A stretch of DNA of 64,000 nt from Lineus longissimus (GCF_910592395.1 NC_088316.1:7318001-7382000), one strand, 5' to 3'. Positions 43,444-54,494 are shown, counted from the stretch's first letter. Notes: generated by a model not told the origin, from the letters alone. Numbers and translations: made by a program.

Positions 43444-44085
43444 TTAGCCCTCCCAGTCTGCCTTCTTGTAGAGTGGGATTTGGCGTTTCTTCTGTCGTAG
43501 TTGTTCGAGTCTCTGCTCAAGCGTGGCAAGAGGGATATCATGGTCTGATAGACCTGCTAAAACTGCTGTGCTGGTGACGATGGATGGATTATTTGTTATC
43601 AACAAGTCAAGAGTGTTGCGCTCCCTCGTGGGTTCAGTGACTAATTGATCACGAGCATTATCATCAAGTAACTCCATGAAACGATAATGTAGATTAGGGT
43701 TGGGTGGGCCCTCCCTAAGGGACCTAGAAGCCCAATCCCAGCCCGAGAAGTTAAAATCACCTCCCAGAATCACATTAGAGTTTGTTTCGTGGATCCGATG
43801 CATGATTGACTCTAGATGGTCCAGGCTAATAAGGTCCGAGACATCTGGTCGATAGAAGGACCCCACATATAGCGCTTTTCTACCAGCAACTGACAGTTTT
43901 ACCCATATTGACTCCCCTTCAGTTCCCATGGACTCACACCCTTCACATACGATATTATCACGGACAAAAATCAGTATAGCCCCTCCCTTTTTGGGGCCTA
44001 ACCTATCCTTCCTGTATACACTGTAACCCTGCGGGCAGATTTCACTGTCTTTAATAACTGGAGTTAACCATGGGCCATATGAATA
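43444..44085 (-). pseudogene. LINE endonuclease domain (APE/EEP)
   Basis: Nicks target DNA to prime reverse transcription. The frame is open from the 5' border (coding-like GYSVYRKDRLGPKKGGAIL precedes the ATG) through ALYVGSFYRPD, VILGGDFNFSGWDW (catalytic GGDFN), EPTRERNTLDLL and LAGLSDHDIPL (catalytic SDH). It ends at an in-frame TAA (43444-43446), after which the same frame continues, so this is a nonsense lesion rather than a domain end. The N-terminal SETW-type motif is missing because the 5' end is truncated. Confidence 0.88.
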
Positions 44086-44300
44086 AAAAAAAGTATTTAC
44101 TTTTACTTCACTTTTTGAAGTATTTACTGCTGTCTGTATGAATAAAACTAAAGTAAATACCTAAGTAAATAGTATTTACTATTAGTAAAAGTGTGTACTA
44201 TTTACTAGTCCAGTAATTACTCAAAAACTAGTAAATACTCTAGTCCGTATGAATAAAGTGGAGTATTTACTTAGGTTTTCCTAGTAAATACTACAGATTT
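44086..44300. promoter_or_regulatory. Harbinger subterminal repeats
   Basis: At least four GTATGAATAA(A) or AGTAAATAC/GTATTTACT words in both orientations within 215 bp. Their counterparts at 47300-47366 mark the other end. Confidence 0.7.
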
Positions 44301-44527
44301 TGAAGGTAGCTCCAGAGCTACCTTGAAAGCCAAAGCGACCAGACACACATGTCTAAAATGGCAGCATTTATGCAAGTTCCGCGCCAAAGAAAGGTGTATG
44401 AGCCAAGGCGAACATGCCGGTGTAATGTTTTTGAGTGTTTCTGTTTTTGAGTGTTTCCCCTCATTGTTTGGGAACGCTCAAAAATAGATTGACGAGTTTT
44501 TCTGTGTATCCCCCCTATTGAAAAGTC

Positions 44528-45568
44528 ATGGTCTCTCTAGCTGCCTATTGTTTGGAAACACTGAAACATGGGGAACAACCACAGATGTTACACCGGGATA
44601 TAAAATATCGACATTTGTACCGTTTTGATCAGGAAAACGTTATTTGTATGGGTGAACACTTTATAGATGATGCGACAGGAGAAACTAGAGGTGGTGCACT
44701 AACGACAAAACAGCAGATGGAAGTGTTCCTTCGTCATGTGGGAGACCCAGGCTTTCAAGAAGGTGTCGGTACGGATATCGGGATTCATTCGTCGACAGTT
44801 TCAAAAACCTTTGCAAAAGTTTTGAATCGGATTGTTGAAAAGGCTGATTTATGGATAAACTTTCCTAAGGATAAGGACCAGGGTGACATTCAAACTGCAA
44901 AAGATGCTTGGCAGGATAAATTCAAGATCCCGTGTGCAATAGGGGCACTTGACTGTACACACATCAGGATACTAAAACCATGGCTCAATGGTGATGAATA
45001 TATCAATCGGAAAGGAGCAGCATCAATCAACGTTCAAGCTACTTGCGATGGTGGTGAGAGGTTTACCAGTGTTGATGCTGAATGGCCAGGGTCCGTTCGC
45101 GATAGTCGCATATGGAAGAACTCTGTTGTTGGCAGATTCATGAAGAATTCCAGAACGGATGCACTTCTGCTGGGGGGGGATGAAGGATACGGAATAGCAC
45201 CTTGGTTGATGACACCTTTCAAAGCCCCACAACAGCCAACTGAGCGATCTTTCAATCGTTTGTTTACAAAGGAACTGGTTATAATAGAGAGATGTTTCGG
45301 CCAGCTGAAAAGGCGGTTTCCAATTCTTCAGGAACGTGTCAGACTCAACTTGCGAAAAGTTGCTAGTGTGATTGTAGCATGCTTTGTGCTACATAACGTG
45401 GCAAAATACTTGCAGGATCCTGATGACTTTCTAGAGAACAACGATGATGATGATGATGATGATGATGATGTTGATGATGGAGAGGCGTATAACGATGCAC
45501 GAATTCGCCAGCGGGGACAAGGCAGGAGGAGAATGCTTGTCGAAATAATCCATGAAATGGATGACTAG
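44528..45568 (+). CDS. PIF/Harbinger transposase (DDE_Tnp_4 family), intact
   Basis: A 346-aa intact frame from an ATG at 44528. It has a helix-turn-helix region (about 60-100: KQQMEVFLRHVG, HSSTVSKTFAKVL) and a DDE nuclease core with D142 (GALDCTHIRI), D192 (WPGSVRDSRIW) and E254 (IIERCFGQLKRRF), plus the conserved NRKGAASINVQA and GDEGYG motifs. Near the C-terminus is an Asp-rich run and then a basic RQRGQGRRR segment. Length and motif order match HARBI1/Harbinger transposases. The transposase needs a Myb/SANT-like partner to reach the nucleus and bind DNA; the convergent gene at 45833-47056 fits that role. No lesion is seen, so this copy could be active. Confidence 0.96.
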   Translation: MVSLAAYCLETLKHGEQPQMLHRDIKYRHLYRFDQENVICMGEHFIDDATGETRGGALTTKQQMEVFLRHVGDPGFQEGVGTDIGIHSSTVSKTFAKVLNRIVEKADLWINFPKDKDQGDIQTAKDAWQDKFKIPCAIGALDCTHIRILKPWLNGDEYINRKGAASINVQATCDGGERFTSVDAEWPGSVRDSRIWKNSVVGRFMKNSRTDALLLGGDEGYGIAPWLMTPFKAPQQPTERSFNRLFTKELVIIERCFGQLKRRFPILQERVRLNLRKVASVIVACFVLHNVAKYLQDPDDFLENNDDDDDDDDDVDDGEAYNDARIRQRGQGRRRMLVEIIHEMDD

Positions 45569-45832
45569 TTTACGATTCGAACATTAGACTGATTTAACCC
45601 AAAGGCCACAAAACCTGAAGTTGGTGTTATTAACAGTATTTTGTGGAAGGTGCATACATGATAGATAGTAACCCGAGATTACGTTACAATTGTAATTGCC
45701 CGTTGTCTGCAATTTCTAGCAACCCTTTTAAGTTTCAAAATGGTTACTCTGCATCATTTCTGCACCACCACGCCAAAAAATTAAATCAATCGTCGTATTT
45801 CAACCCTACTTTCATTTATATTTCATCACTAA

Positions 45833-47056
45833 CTACAGAGAATCCGACAGAGAAGCAGTTGCTTGCTGTTGCTGTAGACGTATCAATTTCAATTGTTGAA
45901 GAAGAACAAGGCGTTGTAGCTCCTGTGTCGACAGATTTTCCGTTTCGTCCGTCTCTGGCTGGGTACATTTCTTGCTTTTTCGTGGTGGAGGTGATGGGAC
46001 TCTGGCTTTCCGTTGGGTTCGAGGTGAAGTTGAGACACCTGGACGGGGTGAAGTTGGTCGACTCGTGGTTTCTTCAGCTGTTCCACTAGAAAGAGTCAGA
46101 GATGCTGAGCGCTTGGTTCCTATGCCCACACTAAGGCCACCTGAAATTAGAAATACATACTGTAGAATCGGTCATGAGCCGTGGTAACTTTCCATGAGGC
46201 AGCGCCGGCATTATGAAAATCCATTCCATAGATAGTGCTGACACCTGGAAAGTTGCAACGGCTCCTGACTAATTCTACAGTAATCAAGGGAATTTTGATT
46301 TATTTACCTGCCACTAAATTGCTCTATTTTCTGTTAAAAAGATAAATCACCAATCCAAAACAATCCCGATTTTAATGTTAATCATTTCAAAAATTAAGCC
46401 CACATAACTTGCACCTCTACAGGGTGTCCCAGATTACGCTTGTCCTTCCTCACCTGGAAATTGCCGTATCAACGTGACTATAAAATACAAAAGGAGACTG
46501 GCTTGAGCTGCTGGACTTGGCAATTGGCTTGCACGTAATGCTGGAGTTTGCAGGAGCGAGTATTGTTTATCTACTCTATGGGGATTTTTCAGAATATGAT
46601 GGAACATTCTGGGACACCCTGTTTTGTAATGTTTACAGTTTCTCTAAGATAACAATCAACAAAGGGTTAATTTGGACAGGATTTAATATTTACCTGGTGT
46701 GCAACTTAGAGATGGATGGGACTCAGCATCCAACAGTTCGAGAAGCTCCTTCTCCCAATTTTTCAGCTTTATTGGGCGATTTCCGGTCCTCGTCACGCCA
46801 GCCTTCCCCTTAACGTCATTTTTCATGTTTTTCAATTTTTTTGAGATTTGTTTGTCAGTCATTTTAATTCCAGTTTTTCTCTGGTACTCGGCAATTAGAT
46901 TCACCATTGCTTGTACCTTCTTTTTTTTACACTTGGTATTTGCGACTTGCTCAAAAGAATTACATTATCCTCTAGAATTTTGACAAAGGTTTCCTGTTTG
47001 TCACAAGCCGCATTTGTAGATAAATCCAAAGAATCATCAGTATCCGACATTTCCAT
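45833..47056 (-). pseudogene. Harbinger SANT/Myb-like partner gene, 2 exons, A8 frameshift
   Basis: Exon 1: 47056-46694, ATG to CCAG|GTAAAT (phase 1). Exon 2: 46140-45833, after TTCTAATTTCAG. Exon 1 begins MEMSDTDDSLDL and carries a helical MADF/SANT-type region (NLIAEYQRKTGIKMTDKQ, LKNMKNDVKGK). Exon 2 is Ser/Pro/Arg-rich and ends in a Gln/Leu-rich helix (LQRLVLLQQLKLIRLQQQQ) typical of partner interaction or coiled coil. The frame is interrupted by one base at an A8 run (T8 at 46921-46928): one more A would restore phase, so it is either a mutation or an assembly error. The intron contains a 202-bp MITE. Confidence 0.8.
46420..46621. mobile_element. 202-bp MITE in the SANT-gene intron
   Basis: Inverted ends CAGGGTGTCCCAGA and TCTGGGACACCCTG. 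A related CAGGGTGGCCC end marks the 86-bp element at 39150. No clear target duplication on the right side. Confidence 0.85.
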
Positions 47057-47370
47057 TCAATCCTGGACCTTCTATATACACAGTTCAGGATGTGCTCGAT
47101 CTATTTACATGATTTATGAAAAATCATACGGAACATCTAATGCATTGTCATACATAGCATTATCCCAAGTGAGCCTGAGGAACAAAGAAATATATCTGGA
47201 AGAACACCCCTATCACCAAGCTTGCATAACCTGTCTGACCATATTCAATTGTGGTGACCTCAGTACATCAACAAGTATATACTAGTCGAGTAGAAGTAAC
47301 TGCTTTGAAGTAAAAGTAAAGGTTTATTCATACGAAATGGAGTATTTACTTTTACTTATAGTATATACTA

Positions 47371-47820
47371 CTCATCAGAAAGCGTCACCACCAGCATATT
47401 CAATGTTCAGTTCCAACCTGTACCAGTCCAATGCACGCCTGTCATAGTCAGCAGTGGTCAGCTTAGCGCAATATGGAACATTCTTCCGAAACTCAAGCGA
47501 GGGAAGTCTGTTCATTAGCATATCTCGCGCCCCGCTCCTTCTTGTCAAACATCGTAGTGAAATCGTAATGGAAAACGTCTGGCTTTGCGCCAGACATTGA
47601 GACTAATAAGTGAAGAACTAATAGGTAAAGAACTTCTACTTGCGCGAGACTGCTGTGATGAAATTATCATTGCAGAGACTTCGGTGACGTACACATATAT
47701 TGTTTACAATCAAAAATGCCCTCAAAAGACGACATGGAATGATTATTTTATTGATATTTCCTACTATATACCTTCCAATTATCACTTTATACAAATAGAT
47801 CGGCGTTTGGTCGCATGCTT
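47371..47820 (+). repeat. dispersed repeat R3, copy C, left part
   Basis: Matches copies at 16356-16555 and 18382-18762. It contains the same conserved open frame MRQTLRLISEEL... as copy B. It is interrupted at 47820 by a foldback element and resumes at 48651. Confidence 0.9.
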
Positions 47821-48642
47821 ACGAAAGCCCAGAAGGCTCATTCCAACAAAGACTTCGACAAAATTCATTTCGACAAAACTCACTTCGACAAAATCGACCA
47901 ATCAAATCGTGTTTTACATACCTACCTATGTGTTTTACATAGGTAGGCCAGAGGTCGGTATTTAGGTCATAGTAGCTATCATGGCGGTCAAGGATCCACC
48001 CAACACGAGGGTATCAATCTCTGATGAGCAAAACTTGTTCGTATCTATTTTCTGCTTCACTACATTTCTTGTGGACATGTATCTTATATAGACAGATGCT
48101 TTATGTGTATGGTAGCATATCATGATACATACAAACAAATATCCGTGCCATGATTTTACAGTAATGACAGCGTCTTACAATTACCGCAGGTCGTTAGGCC
48201 AGGCCCTTACTCATAAAACTCATTTATAAGTAGTGTACTTAACAAGCTCTTCTACCTTTAGTGACTCGCGGTTTCGGAAAATAAATACGAACGAGTTTTG
48301 CTCATCAGAGATTGATACCCTCGTGTTGGGTGGATCCTTGACCGCCATGATAGCTACTATGACCTAAATACCGACCTCTGGCCTACCTATGTAAAACACA
48401 TAGGTAGGTATGTAAAACACGATTTGATTGGTCGATTTTGTCGAAGTGAGTTTTGTCGAAATCAATTTTGTCGAAGTGAATTCTGGCGAAGTCAATTTAG
48501 TCGAAGTGAGTTTTGTCGAAGTGAGTTTTGTCGAAGTGAGTTTTGTCGAAATCAATTTTGTCGAAGTTTTTGTTGAAGTGAGTTTTGTCGAAGTCAATTT
48601 TGTCGAAGTAAGTTTTGTCGAATGAGCCTTCTGGGCTTTCAT
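47821..48642. mobile_element. 822-bp foldback element with 15-bp repeats, 8-bp TSD
   Basis: Arms 47821-48048 and 48276-48642 are inverted repeats beginning ACGAAAGCCCAGAAGGCTCA (left) and ATGAAAGCCCAGAAGGCTCA (right, reverse complement). Each arm has a tandem 15-bp block (unit GTTTTGTCGAAGTGA): about 3 units left and 13 units right. The flanks are GCATGCTT (47813-47820) and ACATGCTT (48643-48650). The R3 copy at 18.4-18.9 kb shows the intact site GCATGCTTTTCTTTCC, confirming insertion with an 8-bp duplication. This architecture is that of sea urchin TU and Drosophila FB elements. No protein is encoded. Confidence 0.95.
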
Positions 48643-48650
48643 ACATGCTT

Positions 48651-48800
48651 TTCTTTCCTGGTGACACTATTAAGCAAAATAGTTGCAACCCCGTAAATGC
48701 GCTATAAGTCCAATAATAAGTGACGGTGACCCGTTATAAATGTTTCGCCAGCTTCGCTTTTTTGCCACTACGCGGCGCTTTGTGCCCTTGCGTCGAGCGG
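48651..48800 (+). repeat. dispersed repeat R3, copy C, right part
   Basis: Continues copy C after the foldback element and matches 18763-18912 with few differences (TTCTTTCCTGGTGACACTAT through TTCGCTTTTTTGCC). Confidence 0.92.
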
Positions 48801-49275
48801 AAATTAATCACCAGCACTTTAAGCTTATCCTGTTTACGGTTATATATGGATGCCTTGGAGGGAACTGGCCAGTGATGAGGTATGCAGGGGCTTACCTGTA
48901 CCTGTAGTTGGCGGGCTTGGGAGAGGTGGTGGGTCCCAGTTTATCGACTCATCTGACTCGGTGCTCGTTTTCTTCGCCTTAAAACTAAAATGAATCTGGT
49001 TTTACGGGTACTTGTACTTTAAATGTGGTCTAATTCCATCTACAAATTCAATGTAACAGTATGTATAAAGTAAAAAATCTGGGCGATAGGAACAGCCTTC
49101 TTTTTTTTTATACCATACCATTGCGATCCAAGGTTTCGTCTCAACCCAGCGCCATAAGCATCTCCCAAACCACGAGCCACGTTGACACCTATGTATCTGT
49201 TTGCCGGCGTCAAACTTTGCGCGGAGAGCGATCCAATTTTTAGCAAGATTTGTTGTACAGTTATGCAGTGTCAGT
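48801..49275. other. no gene seen
   Basis: Non-coding. Confidence 0.4.
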
Positions 49276-49830
49276 TTAATCAACCACTCGACTCAATAAG
49301 CGGATGAAGTCTTGCAGAAGTGCTTGAGAAAGGACTAATTTTTGACCTGGGCCCAAACAAGCATCTTTTACTTCTTTTTTTGAAAGCCCTTCAGTCCAAA
49401 AATTGGCCTGGGCATTAATCACATCCAACATGTCGACTGGATGGTCATCTTCAACATCAGGTTGTTGCGGTTGTCCTTGTTTGGTATTGTTGGTGCTGCT
49501 AACATGAAATAAATCCTCAAAGCGGGAGTGATCACCCAACACGTGGTAAATACCTTTCAATATGTCATGCCGTAATAGCTGTTCTGCACCATTCTTATCA
49601 TTTTGTGCAAGCTAGGGGAGATGGCTCCTCTTACCGTGATGCAGACACGAATCCGAGCATTTTTCGTCAAGCCCGCTGATCCCTTGTACTGGGGGTTGTT
49701 CAGAACTAGGTTTTCTGGACTAGAACGCAGACACTTGCACACATGGTTGGGACATTCCAGCTTTGCAACATGAATACACCACGCGGGCCCCTGCGACCGA
49801 AGAGTGGCCAACATAGAACTGTCCCCATCT
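49276..49830 (-). pseudogene. Mutator-like transposase-domain remnant (PF20700 type)
   Basis: Two minus-strand frames join across one frameshift near 49612. The first reads DGDSSMLATLRSQGP, AKLECPNHVCKCLR and KNARIRVCITVRGA; the second reads NGAEQLLRHDILKGIYHVLGD plus HSRF. The DGDSS, K-x-EC-x-NHV and H-x-x-GDHS landmarks match the mutator-like transposase domain that is widespread in invertebrate genomes. Both ends are incomplete and one frameshift is present, so it is a fossil. Identification rests on remembered family landmarks. Confidence 0.55.
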
Positions 49831-50825
49831 GCTGAAATATGTAGATATCTCAGTACATGCTTTCCTCACATACTGAGAAAGCTGCAAGGACCCTATATTG
49901 CCTGACTCGACTTATCCAAGTTCTTGAAGCAGCTTTATCATATACCCTAAGTGAAGTGATCCGGCAGACAAGACCACGAAAATCTCCCAAGTTGCCCCAA
50001 AATTACGACAGTGCTCCAGGGACCGGCTTTTATAAGACAACGCAAACCCACAGCTCTTCAAAACTTTACATTGAGAGAAATGTACGAAAGGTGCATGAAA
50101 CATTTATCGCAAGACCTAAGCGTGCAATACAAACGTTCAGTACAAATATTTTATGGCACGAGAATGCTCGAGATCATTTCTCGTGCAATCAAGACTCTGA
50201 CTGTTGAAAGATCGTCGACGTTAACGTCTTTTTTTCATTTTCGTCCTTTTTCTACATTATTGCGTTGGAATTCATCAGCTTCGCGAACTCATCATATCGT
50301 GACGTCGTCAACTCAAGCGTTACGTCTTCTTCGACGTTTTCCCGTCATGAGGGATTCGGGTCAAAAATGACAATTGGGCCATGTCGATTTAACGGAATCG
50401 ACAGAATCAACGGAATCAACGGAAACTCTACGGAAACAATGCTAAAACTGCATAAAATCGCTTGACTATTAATATGACTAGAGTTTGACTAGGATTTGAC
50501 CCGTCCAAGCTTATAGATTTACATACATCACTCCGACATGCAAGTTGCGTAAGATTAGATTGAAACTTTTGTTCAAGGTAGGTTGCTACCGCTTTCGAAA
50601 TCCCGAAACAGGATGTCACTAAGGATTTAATAACCCAAACATAAGATAATACTTCATATGAGCAGTGTATCATATGAATGGCTGCAAATACTGTAAACGT
50701 TGCCAATAAGTGGATGTTGTGGGAAATCAGAAAATGCCTGTGTTTTGATTGATACATCGTATTAAAAGCAAGACGGCTTACTGGAAAAAACGGTACGGTT
50801 CCGCCTTAGTTTCAGCGCAACGTAT
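49831..50825. other. no gene seen; short ACGGAATCA repeat
   Basis: Non-coding stretch. At 50391-50435 a degenerate (ACGGAATCR)n run of about five units. The overlapping frames at 49857-50370 have no coding character. Confidence 0.45.
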
Positions 50826-51110
50826 ATGGCTGGCGCGAGTGAACAAAATTCAGAATAATGCCACGGCATAAATAGAAATTGTGGTGCGCCATAAATCGAC
50901 CAATCAAAACTTCTGATCTCGTGAATTATGCTGCGGCATAAATAGGAATTGTGGACGGAAGTGCGATTTATGCCGCACCATAAATAAAATTATTGCCACT
51001 CTCTGATTGGTCTAATTCTGAATTCTGCCGCGGCATAATTCACGAGATCCGATGTGTTGATTGGTTGATTAATGGCACACCACAATTCCTATTTATGCCG
51101 CGCCAGCCAT
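50826..51110. mobile_element. ~285-bp palindromic MITE with internal inverted units
   Basis: ATGGCTGGCGCG at the left is mirrored by CGCGCCAGCCAT at the right. Inside, TATGCCGCGGCATA-type and ACCAATCA-type words recur in both orientations, so the whole element is an imperfect nested palindrome. Confidence 0.85.
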
Positions 51111-51454
51111 AAACGTAATGTTGATAAGTGTGGACCATTCACTATTTTTTACACATTAACCTAATTAAAATATAACGGTGTTGCGGTTCTTAGCTGGATA
51201 ATTGATTTCGAAACAAAAAGAAAATTGTCTGATTCCCTACAATTAACAGGTACAGTGATTATGATTTAAATATGTATGAAGACCCAATGAAGATCTGGTT
51301 GACCACCTCCGCCGACACCAAAGGTGTATGCAGCCGGTTAAACGGTTACCTCGATTCCAGGTAGATACAATATATGCAAATTGTTAACATTATATACACT
51401 AAGAAAGTTGACTTCCAGGTTACGCGATGATCACGGCACGCAAATTCGCTGTAT
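51111..51454. other. no gene seen
   Basis: Non-coding, bordering the LINE fragment. Confidence 0.4.
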
Positions 51455-52403
51455 ATGTTGGAGGCCATCATCGGTACATTGAGTTGGTACAATCATGAAC
51501 TTGAATGTGTTGAATCGTTTAACTTCCTTGGATTACTTATAAATAAGGATCTTACTTGGACTTCACATAATCATATTTCAAAAAAAATATCAAGGGCAAC
51601 CGGCATTATCAATTATTTAAAACATTTTATTCCACAGAAAATTCTAATAACGATTTACCACTCTCTTATCTCTGCTCATCTCAACTATCAAATATTATCT
51701 TGGGGCTATGATCACAACGAAATTTTAAAATTACAAAAGAAAGCTATTCGTGCCATTACTCTCAGTCATCCTATTAGTCACACTGACCCTTTATTTATAA
51801 AGCTGAAACTACTCAAACTACCGGACTTACACAAATTAATTGAAATAAAATTTCTCTATAGATTTTTAAAAAAGGATTTACCAGTGTACTTCATGCACAA
51901 TTTTTTCTCATTTAACAATGATGTTCATAACTATCCCACAAGAATTAATGATAAATTTAAAATACCAAATGTAAGACACGAATAACCAAAATGACACCAC
52001 GATACAGTTTAACTAAATTATATAATTCTCTCTCAAAACAAACTCTAAACAAACTCCACTCAAATTTTAGCTTAAAATCCTTTTCAACATACTACAAAAA
52101 TGAAATTTTGGGTTCCTATAATAAAAAGTGCCAAATTCGCAACTGCTATGTTTGCGACATTCGTTAAACTTTTTTCGTCTTATAACTGTTATTACTCACT
52201 CCTTCACTGTAAAGTAGAACTGTCTTGTAAATTAAATTGTAAATCCTGTATATGATAATTAACATTGTACTACATGTCATTCATAAGGGAGCAGGCATTA
52301 AGCGGCCAATCTGGTCTTGTTCTGCTCCCGACCACAATCAATATTATGTATTTCATTAATGCACCTTGTAAATTTTGTTGGTCGAATAAATATTCATATT
52401 CAT
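51455..52403 (+). pseudogene. LINE 3' end (RT C-terminus) with ATTCAT tail
   Basis: The frame 51455-51985 carries RT thumb and C-terminal motifs (ESFNFLGLLINKDLTWTSH, SRATGIINYLKHF, QKKAIRAIT). A frameshift near 51985 moves the remainder (YSLTKLYNSLSKQTL...CYVCDIR) to another frame, ending about 52168. The 3' UTR ends in AATAAATATTCATATTCAT (to ~52403), an L2/CR1-like tail. The 5' part is absent, a typical 5'-truncated insertion. AT-rich codon use differs from the LINE at 41-44 kb, so it is a separate family. Confidence 0.88.
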
Positions 52404-52734
52404 GACATTACATGTGCTAATTTCTATCTGTATCCAGTGGTGTAAGTAGACTGTGACATATGATACCTGTTTTGTGTCATTCCTGGAAAGGTGGGATGGG
52501 TACTGTTCAGGGATTTTGTTCGATGCGATGACACACATTAATTCTAAAATAATGAATGCTCCCTATTCCACTGAAACTGAACCAAACCGTGTTTTCCAGT
52601 AAGCCTTTTCTGACTGCCCGCGAAGGCCACTTATTGTAATGTTAACAGTATTTACCCTTTTTCAAAATTTTCATCGTTGGTTTATTTTGTGTATTCAAAA
52701 CGGGACATGGAGGCACCCATAGCTCGTGTTTTAG

Positions 52735-54480
52735 GTTCCCTATCACAACTCGGCACGCAATGCATGAGACATGGTTTGACTCTCACCGTGGGCACAGTGA
52801 GACTTTTCCCCACCATTGAGTCGACTACGTTATGCCATGACAGTCTCCTGTCAGCATCACAGCCCCACTAACACGTTATGCTATGAGATTGTCCCTGCAT
52901 GAACCACTAGCAATCATGCACATAATTTAGGTTAACGCTCTGCTGTGACAACTCAACTGATTTTGCCATGGTCTTTTCAGGAACAATCATCAATCATGCC
53001 CATCCCTTAGGCTTGGGTTGCCATGACTGGTTGATGTCAGTTCCACAACTCGATACGGAATTAAAGATGAGATGTGACTGTCTCTTTACGAAAAACCAGC
53101 AATCATGGCCATCCTTTGGCCATTCGTTATGCTGTGATTATCTCCTAACAGGGTATCCCAACTCCACTTTCAGGAAATGAAAAATTGTGACCGTCGTTCT
53201 GGAACAATCAGCAGTCATGCTAGCGTTTTACTGAAAATATCATATGGGGGTCACAACTCCATAGTAAAGAGATGTGGCGATCACTCCGTGAACAATAAAA
53301 ATCATGCCCACCTCTGAGGCTTTTGTTATCCTGTGACTGTTTCATCAGAGTCACACCTCCACTTACAAGAAATATGACGTGATGGTGTGACTGTCTTTTC
53401 ACGAACAATCGGCAATTATGCCCATCTCATAGGCTTACCTATATGGCATATCACAAGGGGGGGTCACAGCCAAAATTAAAACAGGATGTTCTTGTCCCTT
53501 CCGATCAAGAGCTGTCAGTCATCGCCCAGGCTTACGTCCTGCTGCTCAAAGACAGGTTGTTACGATATATTCAGAAGCAATCAGCAGCTTTGCCCACCCC
53601 TTAGACTTGGTTTATGATTGGACCGTCTCATGACTGTCGGCGTCACAACTTCTTGGTAAAGACGGGATGATGCAGTCTCCTAAGGAATAAAAGCTGAACA
53701 ACAATGCCCACCCTTTAGACTCAGTCTTTACTGTGAATGTCTTAAGTCAGGGTCTCAAATCTGTAGTAAATACGAAATGTCACTGTCTCTTCAGGAACAA
53801 ATAACCAATCATACAAGCCCATCCGTTAACGTTAGGTTGGGTTGAGACTGTCTTGAGTCAGTGTCACAAGGCCATAGTATTAAGGTTAGGTTGCAACTGT
53901 CTCATATGTCAGTTTCACAACTTCATAGTAAAGATGACGATATGTGACGGTCTCCACCGAACAATCACTAAACAATCATGCCTACCCTTTAGACTTTTTT
54001 TGTGCTGTGAATGTGTCACGTCAGGGACACAACTCCATGGCAAAGACGGGATGTGATGGTCTCCTTTTTGGAACAAAAAGAATCATGCTCATCCATTCGG
54101 CTTAGGTTATGTTGAGACTGTCTCATGTCACAACTCCACAATAATGTCTGAATGGGACGGACTGTTTGTGTTTGTGACTGTTTAATATCAGAAACAGTCA
54201 GCAACGATGCCCATTTCTTAGGCTAAGGTTAGGTTGTGACTGTCTCATATGTCGGCGTCACAAATCCTTTGTAAAGATGGGATGTGACTGTCTCTTTAGG
54301 AACAATCAACAGTCATACCCATTCATTACGCTCAGGTTATGTTGTGACTGTCTCGTATCAGTGTCGCAACACCATAGAAAAAAATGACGGTCTCTGCAGG
54401 AGCACTTAGCGATAATATCAATCCTATAGACTTGGGTTGTACTGTGAATGTGACTGTCTCGTGTCAGTGTCACAACTCTC
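52735..54480 (+). repeat. degenerate ~110-bp satellite, ~15 units
   Basis: A recurrent pattern: GACTGTCTC(T/A)..., GGAACAATCAGCAATCATGCC, CATCC(C/T)TTAGGCTTAGGTT, GTCACAACTCCATAGTAAAG. The GAACAATCA-type landmark occurs near 52980, 53200, 53400, 53575, 53960, 54195 and 54299, plus weaker copies between, spaced roughly 100-125 bp. Units differ at perhaps a quarter to a third of positions. The small ORFs inside are by-products. Confidence 0.8.
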
Positions 54481-54494
54481 TCATCGTAAAGAAG

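Larger units (their letters stand above)
41195..44085 (-). mobile_element. nearly full CR1/Jockey-like LINE with (GAA)n tail
   Basis: Minus-strand element with endonuclease (44085-43444), linker (43440-42894), RT and C-terminal domain (42890-41383) and a ~190-bp 3' UTR ending in a (GAA)n tract at about 41195-41212. Its 5' end is cut at the Harbinger border at 44085. A 17-bp duplication (CTTGAATTGCTCAAGT) lies in the last codons at 41371-41405. Confidence 0.92.
44086..47366. mobile_element. Harbinger transposon, ~3.3 kb, two genes
   Basis: Left end GGGCCATATGAATAAAAAAA (starting ~44075) and right end, read in reverse, CGTATGAATAAACC... share GTATGAATAAA followed by TTTACTTTTACTTC. The first 250 bp carry several subterminal copies of GTATGAATAAA and GTATTTACT/AGTAAATAC, likely transposase or SANT-protein binding sites. 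The element holds a transposase on the plus strand and a SANT-like gene on the minus strand, convergent. The outermost right TIR is indistinct and runs into repeat R3. Confidence 0.8.

Noticed and set aside
48364-48642. STKLTSTK-repeat protein
   Set aside because: Translation of the 15-bp array in the foldback arm; every frame of a 15-bp unit tends to stay open.
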